In this document: positions 1 to 7,649 of the stretch, one piece after another
Position numbering within the stretch: position 1 is the stretch's first letter
Layout: each line of letters starts with the position of its first letter
Assembly: GCA_030040815.1 (NCBI GenBank)
Contig: JASHSZ010000727.1
Location: 1-19,199 of the forward strand
Direction of reading: 5' to 3'
Length of the DNA stretch: 19,199 nt
DNA from: Streptosporangiaceae bacterium
GTDB taxonomy: Bacteria > Actinomycetota > Actinomycetes > Streptosporangiales > Streptosporangiaceae
Translations under genes and position numbers: made by a program
Notes under the pieces: model-generated
Databases searched by the model: none
Told to the model about the DNA's origin: nothing
What the model saw: the letters and a program-made list of their open reading frames with translations, nothing else

Positions 1-1
1 G

Positions 2-533
2 GTGCGCCGAGCGTCATCTGAATCCCGCAGGCGGCGCGTCGACCGCACCTCGAGGCGATGCTCGGGCTTGCTCGGCCTGTGGATCTTCGAAGCCACCAGC
101 GCCGACATCGCCGACCTCGGGGATGAACACGGCCACCGCGTTCTTCGGATATGCGGCAAGGGAACCAAGGTCGTTCTCATCCCGCTGCCGCCTGCCGCCT
201 GCCGTCGGCCGTGCCATCGACCGCGCTATCGGCGGCCGGTCCGCGGGGCCGATCCTGCTCAACACCCGCGAGACCAGGATGGACCGGCATGCCGCCACCC
301 GTCGTCTTCGTCATCTGGCCCAGCTTGGCTCCGTGCCGATAAGCCACACCCACCTGCACATGCTCCGGCACACGTTCGTGACCACGGTGCTTGACGCCGG
401 GGTCGACCTGCGCGACGTCCAGATCGCAGCACGCCACGCCGACCCCCGCACCACCATGAGATACGACCGCGCCCGCCAGAACCTCGACCGGCATCCGAAC
501 TACATCCTGGCCGCATTCATGGCCTCGGGCACA
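2..533 (+). pseudogene. Tyrosine recombinase/integrase, C-terminal catalytic domain, frameshifted
   Basis: This is the catalytic part of a phage/XerC-like tyrosine recombinase whose 5' end lies outside the window. The first part reads in frame 2 (ADIADLGDEHGHRVL, then GKGTKVVLIPLPPA). It continues in frame 3 as VGRAIDRAIGG through LRHTFVTT, AARHADPRTTMRYDR and a conserved-looking end at MASGT. The HxLR box (His codon at 357, HMLRH), the second His (AARH) and the nucleophile Tyr (codon 462-464, TMRYDR) are all present. The frame changes at 191-204, where CCTGCCG occurs twice in tandem; removing one 7-bp copy restores an uninterrupted reading (PLPPAVGRAID). The usual first catalytic Arg, in the GLR motif after an LLG box, is Trp here (TGG at 80-82, GLWIFEA). 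Frameshift plus lost Arg make it almost certainly inactive. The family call is strong; any original recombination target is unknown. Confidence 0.85.
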
Positions 534-721
534 CGACCCGCATGCGCGCAGATGCCACGATCCTGCCGAATACCGCACGTAGGTGCAGTGCATGATCATG
601 CGGTCATCCGCATGACTACCTGGAGGATCTGTGTGAGCGGGCGATCATTCCTACGGGCTCACCGGCAGTGCCGCCCCGGTCCTGGCCTCCTCGACACGAC
701 ACCGAGATCCGCGCGCTTCTG

Positions 722-847
722 GCGACTCAAGGGTCAGGATCACTACCGTCCGCCGTCGGAGACTTCGAGCAGATCTACGGCGCCAGCGTGAGCAGGGAGA
801 CCATCTCACGGATCAGCGACAAGGTGCTGGAGGGGATGGCTGCTTGA
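722..847 (+). pseudogene. IS256/mutator-type transposase fragment, plus-strand piece
   Basis: Frame 2 from 761 to the TGA at 845-847 reads DFEQIYGASVSRETISRISD followed by KVLEGMAA. This matches the conserved IYG..VSRETISRITD segment in the N-terminal half of IS256-family transposases, just before the catalytic core. The preceding codons (722-760) only weakly resemble the family. The rest of the protein is absent on this strand; the next conserved segment occurs just downstream on the other strand. It has no start codon or ribosome site and is a dead remnant. Confidence 0.7.
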
Positions 848-865
848 GTAACCCGTCCGGACCGG

Positions 866-975
866 TCAGCGAGATGCCCTGCTCGCGGGCCTCCACAGCC
901 CGAGGATGTCCTTGCAGCCCTCGAGCGTGACGCTGATCGCGCCATATACCGGCCGGTTGCCGCCGTCGGTATGTA
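866..975 (-). pseudogene. IS256/mutator-type transposase fragment, minus-strand piece
   Basis: Read on the minus strand, this gives DGGNRPVYGAISVTLEG followed by CKDILGLW, then unrelated residues (RPASRASR) and a TGA at 866-868. NRP(V/I)Y.A(I)(S/G)VT..G.(K/R)DILGLW is the well-conserved strand following the first catalytic Asp region of IS256-family transposases. In an intact protein this segment lies some 50-60 residues after the SRETISRI segment found on the plus strand at 761-847. The two pieces therefore belong to one family but are now inverted relative to each other. I see no coding sequence between 976 and 1164. Confidence 0.7.
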
Positions 976-1164
976 TGTTGCTCCCGACGACTCGCGTGAG
1001 GACGTCGTCTGCGGCATCGGGAGCGGCCCGACGTGATGGCCTAGTTCACGCCCAAACTACGCACCGCATATCTATCCGAACGTGTCGGACAGGCATGTCG
1101 AGTCTGACCGCCGGGCGATGTGACCGGGCGCGGCTGCCTCAAGCTTGCCTTGGTCCGCCAGGGA

Positions 1165-3963
1165 TCAGACCGGTGCCCGTCTGAGGGCAAGATCGATGAC
1201 CTGGTCGAGTGTGAGCGCGATGCCGTGGCCGTAGGCGTGCTGGAATTGCCGTTCGCCGAGGGCTGCGGCTGCCCGGTCCAGGGTTTCCTGGCGGTGGCGT
1301 GCGTCGAACGGATCCCACGAAATTCCCGTCTGGTTCAGCAGGGCTTGGGAGGCTCCAAGCAGTACGGCGGCCGGGTGCCAGTCGGCCACATCGGCTGCCA
1401 TGCAGGCCAGCCTGAGGATGGCACTGGCCAGTTCCCATTTGGCGCCGGTCCTTCGGCTGGCCCGCACGACTTCCTCGAGGACCGAGCGCGCGCCGGCGGG
1501 GTCGTGCTCGGCCCGCAGCACCTCGGCCAGGTTCAATGGGGCGACGAGGTGCTGCCAGCCCATTGCCCGCGCGGCCGCGATTGCTACTTCCAGGTGGGCT
1601 CGCGCGCCAGCGATGTCGCCGGCCTCCAGCGCGGCGAAGCCAGCATTGTTGTGCAGATTGACGGTGACGGCGACGTCGCCGGAGCGCTGGGCGCAGGCGA
1701 ACGCCTCGGCGTACAGCGGCCCTTTCGCGGCCGGGCCGCTGTACAGGGCGTACACCAGCAGGGCTTGGGCCAGCAGCACGTCATCGCCGACCTTGCGGGC
1801 CCGCTCGACCGATTCGTGTCCCGCAAGGCGCGCCCGCTCCCGGTCACCGTGGTTGCCACATACGATGCACAGGATCCCGCACGACCAGAAGAGCAGCCGG
1901 TCATCGCCGAGCTCGCGGGCGACCTCGTCCGCCTGCTCAGCGAGCCGGAGGCTTGCGGTCACGTCCGTTTCGCTGGTGAAGAACGCAGCGAAGACCAGTG
2001 CTTCCGCGAAGAGGCCAGGGTCTGCGCGAGCTTCCGGCCGCCGCAGCGCTGGCAGCAGCAGCCCGGCTGCCTCCTCCCATCCGGACGGTCCCTTCCAGAA
2101 CCAGTACCGCCAAGCGGCAATCCCGAACCGCAGCACCTTCGCGGTGCCGTTCGGGTCGCCGGCCGCGTGCTGGGCGGCGCGCAGCAGGTTGGCTTGGTCG
2201 GCGTCCAGCCGGGCCAGCCAGCCGGCCTGGTCCGGGCCGCACAGGTGCGGCGCTGCCGCCTCGGCCAGGGCACGGTAGTACTCGCTGTGCGCGGCGGCGG
2301 CCACGGCGGCCTCCGGGCCGTCGTCGGCCAGGCGCTCGGCGGCGTAGAGACGGATGGTTTCCAGCAGCCGGTATCGCAGCGTGGTACCCGCCGTCTCGGC
2401 CACCACCAGGCTTTTGTCCACCAGTGAGCCCACCAGCCCCGCCACGTCTACCACGCTGACCGGCTCGTGCCCGCACACCGCCTCGGCCGCGGCCAGGTCA
2501 AAGCCGCTGACGAACACAGACAGCCGGCCTAGCATCACCCGCTCTTCGCCGGTCAGCAGCGCATACGACCAGCCGATCGTGGCGCGGAGCGTCTGCTGCC
2601 GCTCCAGCGCGGTGCGGCTGCCCCCGGTCAGTAGCCGGAACCGCTGGTCCAGCCGGGCGGCCAGCTCGGTCAGCGACATCGAACGCAACCGGGCTGCGGC
2701 CAACTCGATAGCTAGCGGCATCCCGTCGAGCCGCCGGCACACCGCCACCAGCACCGGCAAGGTCTCGGCATCGAGGGCCAGCTGCACACCCTGTGCCAAG
2801 GCCCGGTCGGCCAGCAGCGCCACCGCGTCGCCCGTCCCGGCCGTCTCGGCCGGGTCGGACTGGTCGTCTGCGTTGGGCAGGGACAGTGACGGCACCCGGT
2901 AGATCCGCTCCCCGGCGATGCCCAGCGGTTCGCGGCTGGTGGCGATCACCTGCACTTTCGGGCACCGCCGCATGATCGTCTCCGTGATCGCGGCGCATAC
3001 GTCGATGAGGTGCTCGCAGTTATCCAGCACGATCAGCGCGTCCTGCGGGCCGAGCGCATCTGCCAGGGTGTCCAGGACGGGCCGACCCGACTGCGCCGGG
3101 ATCCGAAGCGCCGCGGCGACCGCGGCCGGGACCGCTCCCTGGTCGGTGACCGCGGCCAGCTCCGCCAGCCACACCCCGTCAGCCCAGCCGTCCAGCAGGT
3201 CGGCGGCCACCTGCAGGGCCAGCCGGGTCTTCCCCGCCCCGCCTGCCCCGGTCAGCGTCACCAGCCGCCCAGCCTTCACCAGGCCGGCGACCTCAGCTAT
3301 CTCCTGCGCCCGGCCGACGAACCCGGCCAGCTGAGCTGGCAGGTTGTTCGGCAGGGCCGGGCTGTCCAGCGACCGCAACGGCGGAAACTCCGCTCCCAGC
3401 CCCGGCCCGCACAGCTGGAACAGCAGCTCGGGCCGGCCCAGATCCTTCAGCCGGTGCAAGCCCAGATCCTTCAGCACCGCGCCCGGTGGCAGCCCATCAC
3501 GAACCAGCGCCGCCGTAGTCTCGGACACCAGCACCTGGCCGCCGTGCCCGACCGCGGCGATCCGCGCCGCCCGGTGCACATCCAGGCCCACCAGCCCCGC
3601 GGCCGTCTCTTCCGCCTCGCCGGCGTGCACGCCCATCCGCACCCGCACCCGCTCCCCGGCAGGCCACACGTGCCCGGCTAACGCCTGTTGCATCTCCAGC
3701 GCCGCCGCCACGCACGCCCGGGGCGAGGAGAACCCGGCGAAAAACCCGTCCCCGGCGGTGTTCAGCTCCGCGCCGCCATGCGCGGCCAGCGCCAACCGGA
3801 TCAGCGCATGATGATCCGCCAGCACCCCTCCGTAGGTCTCAGCGCCCACCCGCTGCAGCAGCGCCGTGGACCCCTCGATGTCGGTGAACAGGAACGCGAA
3901 CATTCCCACGAGCGACAGCGTAGGCGCGCCAGCCACGCTGCCAACAGCCGCTGAATATGCCAC
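1165..3963 (-). CDS. Class III adenylate/guanylate cyclase domain fused to STAND (NB-ARC, TPR) module
   Basis: A 932-residue multidomain signalling protein. Residues ~20-185 are a class III nucleotide cyclase domain: FTDIEGS with metal Asp28, GDGFF with Asp72, and the VHRAARI box. Residues ~205-460 are an NB-ARC/AAA-type ATPase: NLPAQLAGFVGR linker, Walker A GAGGAGKT (239-246), Walker B IVLDNCEHL (Asp314), TSREP (342-346) and GMPL (414-417). The rest (~460-930) is a winged-helix/TPR-like helical region. The purine-binding Lys of canonical cyclases is replaced by Asn68 (LNTAGDGF) and the transition-state Asn by His130, while Arg134 is kept. Activity may be weak or altered, as in the divergent mycobacterial cyclase-NB-ARC proteins. 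No LuxR-type HTH or SARP domain is present, so DNA binding is not evident. The GTG at 3963 gives the longest form but lacks a clear Shine-Dalgarno; the ATG at 3903 (MFAFLFTDIEGS) is an equally plausible start. Confidence 0.9.
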   Translation of the reverse strand: MAYSAAVGSVAGAPTLSLVGMFAFLFTDIEGSTALLQRVGAETYGGVLADHHALIRLALAAHGGAELNTAGDGFFAGFSSPRACVAAALEMQQALAGHVWPAGERVRVRMGVHAGEAEETAAGLVGLDVHRAARIAAVGHGGQVLVSETTAALVRDGLPPGAVLKDLGLHRLKDLGRPELLFQLCGPGLGAEFPPLRSLDSPALPNNLPAQLAGFVGRAQEIAEVAGLVKAGRLVTLTGAGGAGKTRLALQVAADLLDGWADGVWLAELAAVTDQGAVPAAVAAALRIPAQSGRPVLDTLADALGPQDALIVLDNCEHLIDVCAAITETIMRRCPKVQVIATSREPLGIAGERIYRVPSLSLPNADDQSDPAETAGTGDAVALLADRALAQGVQLALDAETLPVLVAVCRRLDGMPLAIELAAARLRSMSLTELAARLDQRFRLLTGGSRTALERQQTLRATIGWSYALLTGEERVMLGRLSVFVSGFDLAAAEAVCGHEPVSVVDVAGLVGSLVDKSLVVAETAGTTLRYRLLETIRLYAAERLADDGPEAAVAAAAHSEYYRALAEAAAPHLCGPDQAGWLARLDADQANLLRAAQHAAGDPNGTAKVLRFGIAAWRYWFWKGPSGWEEAAGLLLPALRRPEARADPGLFAEALVFAAFFTSETDVTASLRLAEQADEVARELGDDRLLFWSCGILCIVCGNHGDRERARLAGHESVERARKVGDDVLLAQALLVYALYSGPAAKGPLYAEAFACAQRSGDVAVTVNLHNNAGFAALEAGDIAGARAHLEVAIAAARAMGWQHLVAPLNLAEVLRAEHDPAGARSVLEEVVRASRRTGAKWELASAILRLACMAADVADWHPAAVLLGASQALLNQTGISWDPFDARHRQETLDRAAAALGERQFQHAYGHGIALTLDQVIDLALRRAPV

Positions 3964-4240
3964 CCGGCCAGGCGTTACCTGTGAAGGTCATGACCATCGA
4001 CACTTTTCAACCGGGGGCAGTAAGCCATGGCTCATCTGGCAGAGACGCCAAGGTGGCAACTAACTAGAGCATGTTCTGCAGTTAAATGACTACCTCGACC
4101 GCGCCGCTGACCTGCATACCCTCGCCAGGCTGGGTCCGAGTGTGCGACGGGGGGTTATTTACCGGCGGGTGCGGCGTCATCGTCAAATCAGTGCCGGGGT
4201 GCGCCGCGGAATGTGCTCTTGCCACCGGTGCGACGCGTTA
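3964..4240. promoter_or_regulatory. Non-coding stretch upstream of the cyclase-STAND gene, with palindromes
   Basis: About 280 bp lie between the cyclase-STAND gene and the hairpin after the DUF167 gene. I see no convincing coding sequence. Two perfect 10-bp palindromes, GGTCATGACC (3986-3995) and AGCCATGGCT (4023-4032), lie 23-70 bp upstream of the GTG start. A near-palindrome AGAGCATGTTCT is at about 4067-4078. Their closeness to the start suggests operator sites, but no known regulator consensus is recognised and no confident -35/-10 pair is assigned. Confidence 0.25.
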
Positions 4241-4273
4241 GTCAGCGCTGACCCTACCGTCGGATGGCCGACG
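4241..4273 (-). terminator. Hairpins just after the DUF167 gene
   Basis: The stem CGTCGG (4258-4263) pairs with CCGACG (4268-4273) over a 4-base loop, five bases beyond the TGA of the minus-strand DUF167 gene. It is followed on that strand by a perfect 12-bp palindrome, GTCAGCGCTGAC (4241-4252). There is no U-tract, which is common for actinobacterial terminators. The position supports a transcription-ending role; the function is inferred. Confidence 0.45.
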
Positions 4274-4277
4274 CGTG

Positions 4278-4538
4278 TCACCCCGCCAGCAGCCGGTCGA
4301 GAGCGACCCGGTCCACACCGGCAACCTCGACGATCTTCAGCCTGCTTGCCGCTCCAGAGACCAAGGTCACCGCATGCGGCCGGACGCCGAAGGCCGCAGC
4401 AACAGCAGCCAAGGCAGCCGCCGTGGCCTGTCCCTCCACAGCCCGCTGGTTGACGCGGACTACCAGCGCACCAGCATGTTCGCCGCCTACCTTGGCATGG
4501 CCAGACCCCGGCTGCACCCAGATGGTCATACGCACCAT
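4278..4538 (-). CDS. DUF167 (YggU/UPF0235) family protein
   Basis: An 86-residue protein matching the small DUF167 family (about 75-100 residues, alpha/beta fold, biochemical role unknown). Diagnostic segments are the N-terminal strand with QPGSGHAKVGG, then ALVVRVNQRAVEGQATAAAL, and the C-terminal VTLVSGAASRLKIVEV. The usual KPG..... lysine is Gln here and the conserved SR.K signature is SRLK. ATG at 4538 gives MVRMTIWV. A second ATG at 4529 is also possible and has a better placed purine-rich stretch (TGGGAT) upstream. The frame stays open to 4808, but the extra N-terminus has no family resemblance and is left out. The gene stands alone, ended by the hairpins directly after its stop. The 266 bp up to the BVMO stop hold no gene I recognise. 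Confidence 0.85.
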   Translation of the reverse strand: MVRMTIWVQPGSGHAKVGGEHAGALVVRVNQRAVEGQATAAALAAVAAAFGVRPHAVTLVSGAASRLKIVEVAGVDRVALDRLLAG

Positions 4539-4754
4539 CCCAGTCTGCCCACGAACCTTTGATCGATCGCAGTATTGCCGCCCACGGCGCGCCCGGAAAG
4601 CCGTCGGCCATGCCCAGCCACGCAGACGGCGGCTCGGCCGCTGTTTGTCCAGAACTACCTGCGCTGTTGGCGATCCGGCCAAAGCCGGAGCAGGCAGCAG
4701 CCCATGCGCGCATGTTTTATGCAGAGCCGGCGCTGGACGTGAGCGCGCGCACAT

Positions 4755-4787
4755 GCCGCTCCTGGGAAGAGCGGCCGTCGGCCGACG
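4755..4787 (-). terminator. GC-rich hairpin downstream of the BVMO gene
   Basis: A perfect 7-bp stem, GCCGCTC (4755-4761) with GAGCGGC (4769-4775) and a 7-base loop, lies 30-50 bases past the stop of the minus-strand monooxygenase gene. A perfect 12-bp palindrome, CGTCGGCCGACG (4776-4787), sits between the stop and the hairpin. No U-tract follows. It is probably the BVMO transcript terminator, judged by position. Confidence 0.45.
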
Positions 4788-4804
4788 CTGAGTTCCGACT
4801 TGAG

Positions 4805-6496
4805 TCACTCTTTTGCCGATACGGCAGCCGCCGGAGCCGGCGCATCGTGCCTAGTAAGCACTAGGCCCTCGTAGCCCTGCTCCGCGACCTCCTGGCAGAT
4901 GGCACGGAATGGGCCTATCCCGCCGACATACGGGTAGACCGTCCTGGGCTTGCCGGGGATGTTGGCTCCCACCCACCAGGAGTCCGTGCCGAGCAGCAGG
5001 GTGGCCGACGTCATTTCCTCGTGGTGCGCGACCCATTTGTCTTCGGCTTCCTTGGCAGGCTCAGCCACGTCCAGATCATGCGAGCGCAGGTACTGAATGA
5101 GACCTGTGATCCACTCCACGTTCTGCTCGATGGACACCGGCATGTTCGTCAGCACGGACGGACTTTGCGGCCCGGTGATCAGGAAAAGGTTCGGGAAGCC
5201 GTGCGTGGTGAGGCCAAGGTAGGTGCGCGGGCCGTCCTGCCACTTGTCGCGCAGGCGCAGCCCGTCCCGGCCGGTGATGCCCATGCCGAACAGGCTTCCC
5301 GTCATCGCGTCGAAGCCGGTGGCGTACACGATCACGTCGGCCGGGTACTCATGCTCGCCCATCCGCACGCCGCGCGGGGTGATCTCCCGGATCGGCGTGG
5401 TCCGCGCGTCGAGAAGCGTCACGTTGTCCCGGTTGAAGGCCTCGTAGTAGCCGTTTTCCAGCGGCGGCCGCTTGGTGCCGAACGGATGGTCTTTGGGCGC
5501 CAGCAGGTCGCCGGTCGCCGGGTCCTTGACAACCTCGCGGATCTTGCCGCGGATGAACTCGGAGACCGCATCATTGCTCTCCATGTTTACCAGGAAGTCG
5601 CTGAACGTCTCCAGGACCATGTAGAACCCGCCCTTGGCCCAGCCCGCCTCGAAGATGCGCTGCCGCTCCTCCGGCGGACAGTCCACCGCGGACCTTCGCG
5701 CTGCGTCCAAGGGCATCCCGAAGCCGGTCCCGCGTGCCTTCTGCCACAGGTCTTTGTAATCCGCTTTGACCGCGGCGGCGTAGTCGGGCTCCATCGGGCG
5801 GTTCCGCCCAGGGATGTCAAAGTTCGGGGTTCGCTGGAAGACCCAGACATGTGCCGCCTGCTTAGCGATCTCGGGCACGGCCTGCACCGCGGTGGCCCCG
5901 GTGCCGATCACCGCCACCCGCTTGCCAGTGAAGTCGACACCCTGCTGCGGCCAGGAACCGGTGTGATGGCTCTCCCCGGCGAAACTGTCAATGCCCGGAA
6001 ATTCGGGCGTCAGGGTGGCCGACAGGCAGCCGACCGCGGTGACCAGAAAGCGCGCCGACGCTGTGCCGCCGTCTGCCAGCCGGATGTCCCAGGACCCACG
6101 TCCGGAGTCATACACCGCGCCGACCACAGTCGCGTTGAACTGGATATCGCGGCGCAGGTCCATTCTGTCCGCGACGAATTGAAGGTAACGCAGGATCTCA
6201 GGCTGGGCGGCGTAGCGTTCTGACCAGGTCCACTCGTTGAGGATTCCTTCTGACATGTGATCGCTGAACATGTAAAACACGCTCTCGCAGTCACAGCGCG
6301 CGCCCGGATAGCGGTTCCAGTACCAAGTGCCGCCCACTCCGCCGCCCCGCTCGTACACCCGTACGCTCAGCCCGAGCTTGCGCAGCGAATGCAGCATGTA
6401 CAGGCCGGAGAAACCCGCGCCCACCACGATCGCGTCGAATTCCGCTGACCGGCGGCTTCCCGTGTGATCTGCCTTTATCACCCTGTTGCTGCTCAT
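4805..6496 (-). CDS. Baeyer-Villiger monooxygenase (FAD/NADPH flavoprotein, cyclohexanone-monooxygenase type)
   Basis: A 563-residue type I Baeyer-Villiger monooxygenase. Such enzymes insert an oxygen atom next to a ketone using FAD, NADPH and O2, giving esters or lactones, in the cytosol. The N-terminal FAD Rossmann motif is GAGFSG (residues 26-31), followed by GGVGGTWYWNRYPGARCD, typical of the CHMO/CPMO group. The BVMO fingerprint FxGxxxHxxxWP is intact at 172-183 (Phe172, Gly174, His178, Trp182, Pro183). The NADPH Rossmann motif is GTGATA (198-203). Length agrees with the family (about 540-600). The ATG at 6496 is chosen because AGAGGT lies about 11 bases upstream; the frame extends to 6616 but the added residues are not family-like. 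No neighbouring dehydrogenase, hydrolase or P450 reveals the substrate. The gene is monocistronic by spacing, with a hairpin after its stop. Confidence 0.93.
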   Translation of the reverse strand: MSSNRVIKADHTGSRRSAEFDAIVVGAGFSGLYMLHSLRKLGLSVRVYERGGGVGGTWYWNRYPGARCDCESVFYMFSDHMSEGILNEWTWSERYAAQPEILRYLQFVADRMDLRRDIQFNATVVGAVYDSGRGSWDIRLADGGTASARFLVTAVGCLSATLTPEFPGIDSFAGESHHTGSWPQQGVDFTGKRVAVIGTGATAVQAVPEIAKQAAHVWVFQRTPNFDIPGRNRPMEPDYAAAVKADYKDLWQKARGTGFGMPLDAARRSAVDCPPEERQRIFEAGWAKGGFYMVLETFSDFLVNMESNDAVSEFIRGKIREVVKDPATGDLLAPKDHPFGTKRPPLENGYYEAFNRDNVTLLDARTTPIREITPRGVRMGEHEYPADVIVYATGFDAMTGSLFGMGITGRDGLRLRDKWQDGPRTYLGLTTHGFPNLFLITGPQSPSVLTNMPVSIEQNVEWITGLIQYLRSHDLDVAEPAKEAEDKWVAHHEEMTSATLLLGTDSWWVGANIPGKPRTVYPYVGGIGPFRAICQEVAEQGYEGLVLTRHDAPAPAAAVSAKE

Positions 6497-6631
6497 CGTT
6501 GCAGTACCTCTGTGCAGTGGTGTGAGCGAGTGAATCAGACACCGCGGTGATGAATGCCCGGCCTCGTGCACCTTGGCTCGACTGTAGAACGCGGCCCCAC
6601 CAGGATCAACGTTCAAGACTTCCGCCGCAGC

Positions 6632-6739
6632 TCACCATTTGCCGGGCTGCTGCTCGGCTCGGTCAGTCAGGCTCGCGCCGCGCACGCTAGCTGCCCGGTG
6701 GTCCTGGTCAAGCGCGACAGCAAGACGCGCCAGCGGTAA
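6632..6739 (+). pseudogene. Universal stress protein (UspA) C-terminal remnant
   Basis: Frame 2 reads SPFAGLLLGSVSQARAAHASC followed by PVVLVKRD and a TAA at 6737-6739. This is the C-terminal signature of actinobacterial UspA-fold proteins (G(F/..)AGLLLGSVS..v..hA.CPVvvVR), where the glycine-rich stretch and Ser bind ATP phosphates. The expected preceding VVGSRGRGG strand is missing; upstream codons show no Usp similarity. Only about 35 residues of a ~140-residue domain survive, so this is a 3' remnant. The next 200 bp contain a segment in frame 3 (from 6749, LQVQLAGWVAAYDPGVR) that faintly resembles the middle of a Usp domain, but I cannot support it firmly. Confidence 0.6.
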
Positions 6740-6948
6740 GCGCCGGCACTTGCAGGTGCAGCTCGCCGGCTGGGTCGCGGCCTACGACCCTGGCGTCCGC
6801 ACCAGCTCGCCAGTAGCAGTCCGCCCGCAGATCATCCTCTGCATCGGCCAGCTGGCCGATGGCATCACGCCACATCGCGCCCATGATCGGCAGCGTGACC
6901 AGTACCGAACCGCGCCGACGGCGTGGACCACACATCATCCCGGTCGCG

Positions 6949-7143
6949 TGTCAGTCAGAAGCAGAAGTTCCGATGTTCATGATGATCACCTTTCCCTGGC
7001 CAGTCCCGTCGGCCAACGTCGCCCTAGCGGGGCTGGCGGGTGGCAGCAACCGCGTTCGCGTCGCTGAACGACAGGTCGACGAGCGCGAGCCAGTCCGCGT
7101 CGGGCACGGTATTTGCCGCCTCCGTGAAGCCCAGGACCGGTGA
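6949..7143 (+). repeat. Left arm of imperfect inverted repeat (partner 7479-7673)
   Basis: This segment is repeated in reverse orientation at 7479-7673. The block 6963-7022 is identical base for base to the reverse complement of 7600-7659 (60 bp). The flanking outer ~14 bases are similar and both arms begin TGTCA. The inner part diverges but keeps the reading frame without net length change down to the stop codons. Outside TGTCA similarity fades and I see no target-site duplication. Each arm carries one copy of a 56-codon ORF pointing inward. Confidence 0.85.
6973..7143 (+). CDS. Unrecognised 56-residue protein, copy A
   Basis: ATG to TGA, 56 codons, beginning MFMMITFPWPVPSANVAL and ending GICRLREAQDR. 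I do not recognise a family. The first 19 residues (hydrophobic, Pro-rich) are identical to copy B at 7479-7649, and overall about two thirds of positions are identical with no gap. Third codon positions are mostly G or C, as in real genes here. The Shine-Dalgarno position that reads AAGGAG in copy B reads AAGCAG here, so translation may be weaker and this copy may be decaying. Nothing suggests a signal peptide or metal site. It could be a small functional protein, a leader peptide, or a by-product of a DNA-level repeat. Confidence 0.4.
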   Translation: MFMMITFPWPVPSANVALAGLAGGSNRVRVAERQVDEREPVRVGHGICRLREAQDR

Positions 7144-7478
7144 CACGACGGAATCCCAGGCGGTGATCCCGCCCACCTCGTGGCGTCCGAATGGCGAGGC
7201 CGATAGGAAGCACATGGATGGCGGTTTGGTGCTGGTCCTGCTGCGCCGAGCCGCCATCCACGGCATGCTTGGGGCGCTGTTACCGGCCGAAAGGTACCCG
7301 AGCTCCCCTGCGTGGTGTCGAGCCGGTGCCGACGTGACAGGAATCTCTGTGATCGGCGCGGCGAGGCCCCTTGACCTCGCGGTGCCGCGCTTGACGACGG
7401 CGCCCGGCGATGAGTGCTGACCGTTGTCGCGCGGTGACCGGGCCAGCCGGCACCACTGCCGGGACGCCGTCGCTCGCT
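7144..7478. other. Spacer between the inverted small-ORF copies
   Basis: 335 bp lie between the two convergent 56-codon ORFs. Several frames are open on both strands, as expected at this GC content, but none shows a recognisable domain or a ribosome site with a good start. No transposase, tRNA or repeat is seen. If the two arms form a mobile unit, this would be its interior and it encodes nothing I can name. Confidence 0.3.
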
Positions 7479-7649
7479 CTACCGACTCCGGGCCTCCTCG
7501 AGGCGGCGAATGCCGTGTCCGATGCGGATGAGTTCGAGGTCGTCGACCTGCTGGTCGGCGGCGCGAGGGCGGTTGCCGCTAACCCCTAGCTCCGCCAGTG
7601 CGACGTTGGCCGACGGGACTGGCCAGGGAAAGGTGATCATCATGAACAT
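7479..7649 (-). CDS. Unrecognised 56-residue protein, copy B
   Basis: ATG to TAG, 56 codons, starting MFMMITFPWPVPSANVAL and ending IRRLEEARSR. It has a good ribosome site: AAGGAG about nine bases before the ATG. Codon third positions are GC-rich. It is the same length as copy A (6973-7143), which it faces in inverted orientation. Substitutions between copies lie after residue 19 and include conservative ones (Ile/Val, Asp/Glu), giving modest support that the protein sequence matters. It lies downstream of the cupin gene on the same strand, separated by a strong hairpin. The frame is open upstream to 7898, but the part before this ATG overlaps the cupin and is not credible. Function unknown. 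Confidence 0.5.
   Translation of the reverse strand: MFMMITFPWPVPSANVALAELGVSGNRPRAADQQVDDLELIRIGHGIRRLEEARSR

Noticed and set aside
1120..2427. Long open frames on the plus strand opposite the cyclase-STAND gene
   Set aside because: They mirror a gene with clear domain motifs and arise from high GC content; no family similarity or ribosome site is seen.
5021..6223. 400-codon plus-strand open frame opposite the BVMO gene
   Set aside because: It is antisense to an intact, motif-complete monooxygenase and its translation shows no recognisable domain.
6740..6948. Segment resembling the middle of a Usp domain (LQVQLAGWVAAYDPGVR)
   Set aside because: The similarity is short and it lies after, not before, the Usp C-terminal remnant and in another frame; too weak to list as a feature.
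7024..7266. Minus-strand open frame across small ORF copy A (ending VDLSFSDANAVAATRQPR)
   Set aside because: A similar antisense reading exists for copy B, as expected from the DNA repeat, but it lacks the good start context of the sense frame and has no family match. The sense frame is preferred, though not proven.
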